From assembly GCA_035502515.1 (NCBI GenBank), contig DATJUH010000457.1:1-18986 (forward strand): a DNA stretch of 18,986 bases, read 5' to 3'. Positions within the stretch are counted from its first letter, which is position 1. Each line of letters begins with the position of its first letter. Origin of the DNA: Fen-671 sp035502515. GTDB taxonomy: Bacteria; Actinomycetota; Acidimicrobiia; Acidimicrobiales; Palsa-688. Shown piece after piece: positions 12,873 to 18,986 of this stretch. The position numbers were made by a program, and so were the translations under genes. The notes under the pieces are model-generated. The model did not search any database. It had not been told where the DNA came from and worked only from the letters and a program-made list of their open reading frames with translations.

Positions 12873-15866
12873 ATGGCGTACACAGGCGAGGGAACGGGCT
12901 CGCCCTCACTCGAACCCGCGGAACCGGGCCAGCCGCAGAAAATGCCGTCCGGCGTTGGAGCCGGCCCACCTGGGATCGAAGAGGCATCGGGGCCGCGGCA
13001 GGGTACGGCGGCGCCAGCTGAAGAAAGCAGCTCGGTGCCCGGAGCCGACCTGGAGCCAGGCCAAGAGGAGCCAGCTCCTGAGGGATCAGGTCAAGAGGGA
13101 CCCCGTAGAGAGGGACCAGGTCAAGAGGGACAGGGCCGAGCCGGCGAGGACGAAACGGCCATTGTGTACCCGGACCGGAAGGGCTACGCCGCCCTCGCCA
13201 GCGTGAACGAATGGCTGCGGCCTCGTACCTTGAGGCTCTTGCGCCCGGAGGCGATCGTCACCTTCGTGGTTGTCGTGGCCTGCGTCGTTTTCACTTTCGT
13301 CCAGTTCCAGCCGTCCAACCTGTTCCGCAATACCACCATCTCGGGTGGCGACACCGGCGCTCACGTCCTCCTCCCCTGGGTGGCCGAGCACCAATTGCTG
13401 TCGCACCTGCGCCTCACCGGGTGGACGTCGTCGAACTGGGACGGTTTCCCAGCGGTGACGTTCTATTTCCCGCTCCCGATCTATTCGATCGTCGCCCTGG
13501 CCCAGGTCATCCCCTATAACATCGCCTTCAAGGTGCTGACGGCAGCGCCCATGATCCTAATGCCCGTGGCCGCCTGGCTCATGGGCCGGATTGCCAAAGC
13601 CCCCTTCCCGGTGCCGGCCGTGCTGGCCGCAGCCACCTTGCCGTACATCTTCGGTACTGAGTTCACGATCTACGGCGGGAACATCGCTTCCACGCTGGCC
13701 GGCGAATTTGCCTTCGGGTGGAGCCTTTGGTTCGCGCTCGTGTTTTTCGGCATCGTCATGAGAGGCTTGCAAACCGGGCGTTACCGGGCATGGGGGGCGG
13801 TCATCTTTGCCTGTGCCTTTATGTCCCATATCGACCCGACGTTGTTCGCCGGGGTGGGCGCGGTCGTCCTCATCGTTCTTTACGCCACCCGCAATCGCGA
13901 CTGGCGCGGGGCTTTGAGGTGGGCCCTACCTACGCTCGTCGTGGGAGGATTGCTGGCCGCCTGGTGGGCTCTCCCGTTCGAGGTCCGGTTCCCGTACGTC
14001 ACCAACATGGGTTACCAGCGGATCACCACGTACATCACCACGCTGTTCCCGACGGGCGATACGTGGCTGTTCGTACTGGCGGGTATCGGGGCCGCCCTTT
14101 CCATCAGCCGCCGGCGGCGGGTGGGGGAGTTCCTCGCAGTGATGGCGGTCCTGGCCGCTCTCGCCTTCCGCTTCATGCCGCAAAGCATCCTGTGGAACGC
14201 GCGCGTGTTGCCTTTCTGGTTCCTGACCCTGTACCTGCTGGGAGGGCTGGCCGTCGCCGAGGCGTACGCCATAATGGCGGAACGGACCACGAATTTCATG
14301 GTCACGTTGCGGGCCGCCCTCTTACCGGCCCCGCTGATCGTATTGGTGCTCGTCTTTATCTGGGTCGGTTTCCCGCTCCGCATCCTTCCTGGCGAGCACG
14401 CCATAGCTAATGGCGATTACGAGTTCCTGGGCATACCGCAAAAGAGCGAGTCTTTTGTCCCCAGTTGGATCACGTGGAACTACAGCGGGTACCAGTCGGG
14501 GTGCCCGCAGTCCTGCGCCAAGACCCGATGGCCCGAGTACCAGGAGATTGTGGCCCAGCTGGAAAAGGCGTCCAAAACCTACGGGTGCGGCAGTGTGATG
14601 TGGGAGTACCAGTCGGAAATGAACGACTATGGCACTCCCGACGCCCTGACCATCCTGCCTTATTGGACCAATGGTTGCATCGGCTCGATGGAAGGCCTCT
14701 ACTACGAGGCGTCGGCCACGACGCCTTTCCATTTCATAAACCAGTCGGAGCTTTCCCTGCAGCCGTCCGACCCGATGGTCGGTATCCCTTACGCCAGCTC
14801 GCCCGACGTGGCTCTGGGGGTCCAGCACCTTCAGATGCTGGGCGTCAGGTACTACATGGCCCTCAACACCGAGCTTCAGCAGCAAGCGGCGGCCGACCCG
14901 TCGTTGAAGCTCATCTCGACCTTCGGCCCTTATTACATCAACTATTCCGGCAGCGGGAGCGGCGGGCCGACCGGGACCCAGAAGCAGTACTGGAAGCTCT
15001 ACCTGGTGCAGGGCTCGCCCCGGGTCCGGCCTCTGGCGAACCAGCCGGTGGTCATGAAGGGCCTCAACAATTCGAGCCAGCCGAAGTACCTGAAGGTCAT
15101 GACCACCTGGTACGACGACCCCAGTGCGTGGGACGTCTACCTGGCCTCGAGCGGCCCGTCCAGCTGGGCCAGGGTGCCGTACGGCGACACCAACGTGCCG
15201 GTAAAACCGGAGCCGACCACCAATGTGAGCAACGTCGTCGAGCACAATGCATCCATCAGCTTCGACGTGTCACGTACCGGCGTGCCGGTGGTGGTGTCTA
15301 TCTCCTATTTCCCCAACTGGCAAGTTTCGGGCGCGGAGGGGGTGTACCGCATAAGCCCCAACCTCATGGTGGTGGTGCCCACCTCGCACCACGTGAGCCT
15401 GTCGTACGGCTATACGCCGGTCGACTACGAGGGCTGGGGCCTGACGATCCTGGCGCTGCTGGGGTTGTTCCTCCTTATTAGGCGCCCCGTCGCACCTGTA
15501 GTGGCCGTGCGCAGGCCGGGGCTCGGCCGGCGTGAGCCCCCGGGCCCTGCCGAAGCCGCAATGGTGGGGACCGTGAAAGACCTTTGGGGCCACGTTCGTG
15601 GGCCCGAACAGCCGCGCCCACCGTGGCCCACCGCTGCGGACGGGCCCACTAACGGAGCGAAGGCCACCGGCCCGGATGGAGCGCCCAACGGCAGCCCGGC
15701 CCCTGACCATGGCCACGAGCCGGAACACGAGCGGCAAGAGATCCGGGAGGCAACGTCGGCCGACCCGGGGACGACGGGCCCGGGTGCGCGCTCCGCGCCG
15801 GGTATGGACCAAGCCGGGGAACAGGACCTGGCCGGCGAACAACCCGGGGGTGGGGGGCGCTCCTAA
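12873..15866 (+). CDS. Large polytopic membrane protein, PTPS-related (GT-C-like) type
   Basis: 997 residues. The first 105 or so are disordered, rich in Glu, Pro, Gly and Gln. A membrane domain follows (about 126-500) with ten or so apolar segments. Just after the first helix is GGDTGAHVLLPW (158-169), then NWDGFPAVTFYFPLP; this acidic/His first-loop pattern is that of Pfam 6-pyruvoyl-tetrahydropterin-synthase-related membrane proteins, which resemble GT-C glycosyltransferases that use polyprenyl-phosphate sugars. A large extracytoplasmic domain (about 505-850) rich in Tyr, Trp and Ser follows, then a last helix (LTILALLGLFLLI, near 857-870) and a low-complexity cytoplasmic tail to 997. No Shine-Dalgarno is clear, so the start may differ by a few codons. 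With phosphomannomutase next to it, a role as a lipid-linked mannose-using transferase is plausible but unproven; a polysaccharide export function is the main alternative. Confidence 0.8.
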   Translation: MAYTGEGTGSPSLEPAEPGQPQKMPSGVGAGPPGIEEASGPRQGTAAPAEESSSVPGADLEPGQEEPAPEGSGQEGPRREGPGQEGQGRAGEDETAIVYPDRKGYAALASVNEWLRPRTLRLLRPEAIVTFVVVVACVVFTFVQFQPSNLFRNTTISGGDTGAHVLLPWVAEHQLLSHLRLTGWTSSNWDGFPAVTFYFPLPIYSIVALAQVIPYNIAFKVLTAAPMILMPVAAWLMGRIAKAPFPVPAVLAAATLPYIFGTEFTIYGGNIASTLAGEFAFGWSLWFALVFFGIVMRGLQTGRYRAWGAVIFACAFMSHIDPTLFAGVGAVVLIVLYATRNRDWRGALRWALPTLVVGGLLAAWWALPFEVRFPYVTNMGYQRITTYITTLFPTGDTWLFVLAGIGAALSISRRRRVGEFLAVMAVLAALAFRFMPQSILWNARVLPFWFLTLYLLGGLAVAEAYAIMAERTTNFMVTLRAALLPAPLIVLVLVFIWVGFPLRILPGEHAIANGDYEFLGIPQKSESFVPSWITWNYSGYQSGCPQSCAKTRWPEYQEIVAQLEKASKTYGCGSVMWEYQSEMNDYGTPDALTILPYWTNGCIGSMEGLYYEASATTPFHFINQSELSLQPSDPMVGIPYASSPDVALGVQHLQMLGVRYYMALNTELQQQAAADPSLKLISTFGPYYINYSGSGSGGPTGTQKQYWKLYLVQGSPRVRPLANQPVVMKGLNNSSQPKYLKVMTTWYDDPSAWDVYLASSGPSSWARVPYGDTNVPVKPEPTTNVSNVVEHNASISFDVSRTGVPVVVSISYFPNWQVSGAEGVYRISPNLMVVVPTSHHVSLSYGYTPVDYEGWGLTILALLGLFLLIRRPVAPVVAVRRPGLGRREPPGPAEAAMVGTVKDLWGHVRGPEQPRPPWPTAADGPTNGAKATGPDGAPNGSPAPDHGHEPEHERQEIREATSADPGTTGPGARSAPGMDQAGEQDLAGEQPGGGGRS
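13080..13139 (+). repeat. In-frame 15-base tandem array at the N-terminus of the membrane protein, four units
   Basis: Units start GAGGGA at 13080, 13095, 13110 and 13125 and encode EGSGQ, EGPRR, EGPGQ and EGQGR (residues 70-89). They lie within the disordered N-terminal region predicted to be cytoplasmic. Confidence 0.85.
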
Positions 15867-15879
15867 GCGCCTGTCTGGC

Positions 15880-15899
15880 GGACCGGAAGCCGCCGGTCC
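15880..15899 (+). terminator. Stem-loop between the membrane protein and the manB operon
   Basis: GGACCGG (15880-15886) pairs with CCGGTCC (15893-15899) around a 6-base loop. It begins 13 bases after the stop codon of the 997-residue protein gene. With no T-run it is only a candidate terminator, but it fits the separate promoter suggested for the next operon. Confidence 0.4.
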
Positions 15900-15954
15900 A
15901 CCGGACGTGGCCAGTAGCCGGCTGACAGAAGATGAACGGCGCGGGCGGGTTTGT

Positions 15955-15960
15955 TAGCTT
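15955..15960 (+). promoter_or_regulatory. Candidate extended -10 box for the manB operon
   Basis: TAGCTT preceded by TGT lies 14 bases before the ATG at 15975. The bases between contain no good Shine-Dalgarno sequence and include an out-of-frame ATG at 15965. A start of transcription around 15967 would leave only a very short leader. Confidence 0.3.
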
Positions 15961-15974
15961 GTCCATGAGCGAAC

Positions 15975-17336
15975 ATGAGCCCACTCGACGAGATCTTCAA
16001 GGCTTACGACATCCGGGCCGTCGTGCCCGACCAACTTGACGCGGAGCTGGCGCGCAAAGTCGGCACCGCCTTCGCCGCCTTTGCCAAGAGCCCCAGGATC
16101 CTGATCGGCAACGATATGCGGCCCTCGGGCCCGGAACTGGTGGCCGCGTTTGCCGACGGCGTCACATCGGCCGGAGTCGACGTGGTCCTGCTCGGGCTGG
16201 TCTCGACGGACGAGTTGTTTTATGCGACCGGAGCCCTCGACGCCCCCGGGGCGATGTTCACCGCCTCCCACAACCCGGCCCGCTACAACGGCATCAAGCT
16301 CTGCCTGGCGGGGGCCAAGCCGGTAGGCGTCCAGTCCGGCTTGCAGGAGATCCGCCGGGCCATCGAGACCGGTAACCTGCCCGTGGTCTCAGAGGACGAG
16401 CGGGGTACGGTCAGCCACCGCGACGTCTTGGCCAACTACGCCGCTCAGGTGAGGAGCTTCGTCGACCTGGACGCGTTGAAGCCGTTGCGCGTTATCGCCG
16501 ACACCGCCAACGGGATGGGGGGTTTGGTCATCCCGGCTGTCTTCGAAGGCTTGCCCTTCGACCTCGAGATCATGTACGGCGAGTTGGACGGCAATTTTCC
16601 GAACCATCCTGCCGACCCCATCCAGCCGGCCAACCTGGCCGACCTGCGCGCCCGGGTCCTCGAGAGAGGTGCCGATGTAGGCCTGGCCTTTGACGGCGAC
16701 GCCGACCGGTGCTTCGTCGTAGACGACAAGGCCGAGCCCGTCAGCGGCTCCACGACGACGGCAATGGTGGCCAAGGCCATGCTCGAGAAGTACCCGAGCG
16801 AAAAAGTCCTGTACAACCTCATTTGTTCCAAGGCGGTGCCGGAAATCATCCGTGAAAACGGTGGTACTCCGGTCGTTACCAGAGTGGGCCATTCGTTCAT
16901 AAAGGGTGTAATGGCTGAGACGGGCGCCGTTTTCGGCGGCGAGCACTCGGGCCACTATTATTTTCGTGACAATTACCGGGCCGATTCCGGTTCGATCGCG
17001 GCGCTGGTGGTCCTGGAGCTCATTTCCAAAGCGGGCGTCGCGCTGTCCGAATTGCGTAAACCTTTCGACCGTTACGCACAGTCGGGCGAGATCAATACGG
17101 AAGCCGAGCAACCCCAGGCTGTGGTGGACTCCGTTGGAAGTGTCTTCGCCGCCAAGCACCCCGGTGCCGCTCAGGAGCGCCTCGACGGGTTGACGGTCGA
17201 CCTCGGGGACTGGTGGTTCAACGTCCGGCCCTCCAACACCGAGCCGCTGGTCAGGCTCAACGTGGAGGCGCCCGACCGGGCCAGCTGCGAGGCCCATACG
17301 GAAGAGTTGCTGGCACTAATAAGGGACCCCTCATAA
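15975..17336 (+). CDS. manB: Phosphomannomutase/phosphoglucomutase
   Basis: 453 residues, the usual length for the alpha-D-phosphohexomutase family. It interconverts mannose-6-P and mannose-1-P (and often glucose-6-P/glucose-1-P) in the cytoplasm, feeding GDP-mannose. The four family signatures are in order: phosphoserine loop TASHNPARYNGIK with S98, magnesium loop DGDADR (240-245), sugar-binding loop GGEHSGH (321-327) and phosphate-binding loop RPSNTEP (418-424). All key residues are present. The start MSPLDEIFKAYDIRA is standard for the family. It heads a compact operon with a Trm112-like gene 2 bases after its stop and then the sugar-phosphate isomerase that would supply its substrate. The GEHSGH form of the sugar loop suits enzymes that handle both mannose and glucose, so strict specificity cannot be told. 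Confidence 0.97.
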   Translation: MSPLDEIFKAYDIRAVVPDQLDAELARKVGTAFAAFAKSPRILIGNDMRPSGPELVAAFADGVTSAGVDVVLLGLVSTDELFYATGALDAPGAMFTASHNPARYNGIKLCLAGAKPVGVQSGLQEIRRAIETGNLPVVSEDERGTVSHRDVLANYAAQVRSFVDLDALKPLRVIADTANGMGGLVIPAVFEGLPFDLEIMYGELDGNFPNHPADPIQPANLADLRARVLERGADVGLAFDGDADRCFVVDDKAEPVSGSTTTAMVAKAMLEKYPSEKVLYNLICSKAVPEIIRENGGTPVVTRVGHSFIKGVMAETGAVFGGEHSGHYYFRDNYRADSGSIAALVVLELISKAGVALSELRKPFDRYAQSGEINTEAEQPQAVVDSVGSVFAAKHPGAAQERLDGLTVDLGDWWFNVRPSNTEPLVRLNVEAPDRASCEAHTEELLALIRDPS

Positions 17337-17338
17337 CT

Positions 17339-17593
17339 ATGACTCTTGACCCGCTGCTCCTGGAGATCTTGGCCTGCCCGCAGGACAAAGGCCCCCTACT
17401 GTATTTCCCCGACGAAGCGGCGTTGTACAACCCGCGGTTGCGGCGCCGTTACGCCATCAAGGACGGCATCCCCGACATGCTTATCGAAGACGCCGAGGAC
17501 GTCGGCGAGGACGAGCACTCGAGGTTGCTGGCCAAAGCCGATGCGGAGGGCATCAAGCTCAATTTCGAGGCGCCAGAGGGACAGGAGACGTAA
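17339..17593 (+). CDS. Trm112-family small protein lacking the zinc cysteines
   Basis: 84 residues. The start MTLDPLLLEILACPQDKGPL and the later RRYAIKDGIPDMLIEDA match the Trm112/YcaR family. Members that bind zinc have two CxxC pairs; here only C13 remains, with D16 in place of the second cysteine of the first pair, and the second pair is replaced by an NPRLRRRY segment. It therefore cannot hold the usual zinc site. The ATG at 17339 begins 2 bases after the manB stop, with AAGGGA at 17321-17326 as a distant ribosome-binding site, and its own stop directly abuts the next GTG. Trm112 proteins elsewhere activate methyltransferases; in this operon a role in stabilising or coupling the two sugar-phosphate enzymes is possible but untested. 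Confidence 0.85.
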   Translation: MTLDPLLLEILACPQDKGPLLYFPDEAALYNPRLRRRYAIKDGIPDMLIEDAEDVGEDEHSRLLAKADAEGIKLNFEAPEGQET

Positions 17594-18628
17594 GTGCCCT
17601 TAATTGACAGCGACGGGATGTTCGAACTGGCGGAAGGTTTCCCGGAGCAAGTGGAGACGGCCTTTCGTGACTGCGCCTTCCTTACCGGGCTCCCCAGGCG
17701 AGAGGACATTGAGAGCGTCGTCGTCGTAGGCATGGGTGGCAGTGGGATAGCCGGCGACGTCCTGCATGCCGTGGCCTCGCCGCTCCTCCCGGTGCCGGTC
17801 ACCGTGGTCAAAGGGTACGAGTGCCCCCACTTCGTGGACGAGACCACGCTTGTCTTCGCTGTGTCTTGTTCGGGCAATACCGAGGAGACGATCGAGGCGG
17901 CGTCGGACGCCGCGCTGGCCGGGGCAAAGATGGTCGTCGTCACGAACGGCGGCGAGCTGGGCCGCCTGGCCGAGGCATGGAAGGCGCCGCTCGTCCCTGT
18001 GCCCGACATCGTCTGGCCCCGGGCCGCCCTGGGTTCGATGGCCGTGCCACTCATAGGCGTCTTGTGGCGGATGGGCTTCCTGCCCGGCGCCGACCTATGG
18101 GTGGAGAGGGCGGTAGAGCAGCTGAGGTACAGGCGGGACAAGTTCGTCAGCGCCGGCGCCGCCTCGGAGCCGGCTGAATTGGCCCGCCGCATCGGCCCGA
18201 GCATCCCGGCCATCCACGGCGGGGGCGAAGTGGGCGCCGTTGCCGCCCAGAGGTGGAAGGCGCAAGTGAACGAGAACGCCAAGAGGCTGGCGTTCTGGGG
18301 CTCGCAGCCCGAGCTGTGCCACAACGAGATCTGCGGCTGGGCCGACAGCTCGAAGGAGATCGGCGCCCTCATGAGCCTGGTGATGCTCCGCCACGACAGT
18401 GAGCATCCCCAGATTGCTCGCCGCTTCGACATCACCGCCGACCTCATCCGCCGCTATGTCGCCGCCGTGGTCGAGGTCCGGGCCCAGGGTGAAGGCGATC
18501 TGGCCCAGCTCTTCGACCTCACCTATTTCGGCGATTACGTCTCGTTGTGGTTGGCGGCGGACGCGGGTATAGACCCGGGGCCGATAGACGTCCTCATGTG
18601 GCTGAAGCAACAGTTGGCGGGGCGCTAG
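17594..18628 (+). CDS. Bifunctional phosphoglucose/phosphomannose isomerase (SIS domains, TobH-like)
   Basis: 344 residues, as expected for the bifunctional PGI/PMI family. It is predicted to interconvert fructose-6-P with glucose-6-P and mannose-6-P. The first SIS domain has GMGGSGIAGDV (46-56) and the phosphate-binding SCSGNTEETIEA (91-102). The second half has RWKAQVNENAKRLAFWG and the family motif HNEICGW (243-249). The GTG at 17594 directly follows the Trm112 stop codon, with GGAG at 17584-17587 6 bases ahead; this fixes the start and implies coupled translation. Together with manB it provides a complete path from fructose-6-P to mannose-1-P. The related mycobacterial gene beside manB is known as TobH-like. 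Which isomerase activity dominates cannot be told from sequence. Confidence 0.92.
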   Translation: MPLIDSDGMFELAEGFPEQVETAFRDCAFLTGLPRREDIESVVVVGMGGSGIAGDVLHAVASPLLPVPVTVVKGYECPHFVDETTLVFAVSCSGNTEETIEAASDAALAGAKMVVVTNGGELGRLAEAWKAPLVPVPDIVWPRAALGSMAVPLIGVLWRMGFLPGADLWVERAVEQLRYRRDKFVSAGAASEPAELARRIGPSIPAIHGGGEVGAVAAQRWKAQVNENAKRLAFWGSQPELCHNEICGWADSSKEIGALMSLVMLRHDSEHPQIARRFDITADLIRRYVAAVVEVRAQGEGDLAQLFDLTYFGDYVSLWLAADAGIDPGPIDVLMWLKQQLAGR

Positions 18629-18642
18629 GGCTGGCCGGGCCG

Positions 18643-18696
18643 CTGGCGTCGGTCGGGTCGCCGGCGTCGGTCGGGTCGCTGGCGTCGGCCGGTGGC
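18643..18696. repeat. 18-base tandem array, three units
   Basis: Units CTGGCGTCGGTCGGGTCG (18643-18660), CCGGCGTCGGTCGGGTCG (18661-18678) and a diverged CTGGCGTCGGCCGGTGGC (18679-18696). It starts 14 bases after the isomerase stop codon. Confidence 0.85.
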
Positions 18697-18882
18697 CGGC
18701 TGGCCGGGTTCGGTTTGGCTGCCGCCCGCCGCCTCGGCCTCGTTTCGGGGAGTGGTGGGGAGTCGTAGGGCCTAACCCGAACGCGGCGTAGCGGTTTACC
18801 GCTGGGAGTGAGGTTTTGGACCTGATGTCGGCGTCAGCCCCACCCACAGCGTCGAACCGGCCGCCAGTCCCCTCATTAGAAC

Positions 18883-18978
18883 CCCAATCTCGGTGCACGG
18901 GAGCCTTCTCGTCGCGCTTCGATGTTGTATTTCCATCGAATCGCAACAAGTTCCACGTCCTGCACCGGGATTCGCCAC
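18883..18978. repeat. Nested palindromic element, copy 2
   Basis: Outer arms AATCTCGGTGCA (18886-18897) and TGCACCGGGATT (18961-18972) pair at 11 of 12 positions, the exception being a G-T wobble. The inner arms are 18909-18924 and 18934-18949. The end-to-end length of 87 bases equals copy 1, and orientation is the same. Differences from copy 1 cluster in the loops and spacers (2 of 7 bases match just inside the left outer arm), whereas the arms are nearly identical. Confidence 0.85.
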
Positions 18979-18986
18979 TCACGCCC

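Larger units (their letters stand above)
18629..18986. other. Non-coding stretch with an 18-base array and the second palindromic element
   Basis: 358 bases to the window edge. An 18-base tandem array lies at 18643-18696 and the palindromic element at 18883-18978. Between about 18700 and 18880 I see nothing assignable. A plus-strand reading that ends at 18768 is only the translation of the array. Any next gene begins beyond the window. Confidence 0.6.

Noticed and set aside
14322..15245. Minus-strand 307-residue reading opposite the large membrane protein
   Set aside because: High-GC shadow; the plus-strand protein is coherent with membrane segments throughout.
18547..18768. Plus-strand reading beyond the isomerase
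   Set aside because: Begins inside the isomerase in another frame and then translates the 18-base array; no independent start.
3921..18978. Composite transposon bounded by the two palindromes
   Set aside because: There is no transposase, and the enclosed genes are core actinobacterial functions in a largely expected order; a recombination site remains possible.

Overview
This is a high-GC, densely coding window with GTG/TTG starts, several apparently leaderless promoters and gene families typical of Actinomycetota (DUF5719, DUF3499, an actinobacterial Trm112-like protein, a TobH-type SIS isomerase). The gene content suggests an uncultured or little-studied actinobacterium, possibly of the class Acidimicrobiia. 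That placement is inference from the families and not from a phylogenetic marker.

Layout. 1-310 is non-coding and repeat-rich. 311-3757 is a sugar-transfer block: a GT4 glycosyltransferase on the minus strand, diverging from a second GT4 glycosyltransferase and a GDP-4-keto-6-deoxy-mannose reductase-like SDR on the plus strand. 3758-4247 is a 490-base intergenic region with two tandem arrays around a palindromic element. 4248-4577 (minus) is a small helical protein that diverges from a 1228-residue GT2/multi-spanning membrane fusion (4641-8327). That fusion is translationally coupled to a secreted DUF5719 protein (8320-9825). A divergent FtsH-type protease (9876-11879, minus) faces them across a strong stem-loop. 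12002-12394 is DUF3499, 12618-12788 a 56-residue zinc-ribbon protein, and 12873-15866 a 997-residue membrane protein of the PTPS-related (GT-C-like) type. 15975-18628 is a tight operon: phosphomannomutase/phosphoglucomutase, Trm112-like protein, and bifunctional phosphoglucose/phosphomannose isomerase. The window ends in a non-coding stretch with an 18-base array and a second copy of the palindromic element.

How it fits together. The isomerase and mutase convert fructose-6-P to mannose-6-P and mannose-1-P, the route to GDP-mannose. The Rmd-like reductase would divert GDP-mannose to GDP-deoxyhexose once a Gmd (not in the window) has acted. Two soluble GT4 enzymes, one GT2-membrane fusion, one GT-C-like membrane protein and a secreted DUF5719 protein are plausible users of these donors in building a mannose- or rhamnose-containing cell-envelope glycan. 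FtsH may do quality control of this membrane machinery, but that is only suggested by position.

Most unusual: an 87-base nested palindrome present twice in direct orientation about 15 kb apart (3924-4010 and 18886-18972), with arms conserved and loops diverged; short tandem arrays in nearly every intergenic space; and in-frame 15-base arrays in three separate genes. No rRNA, tRNA, CRISPR array or transposase was seen.
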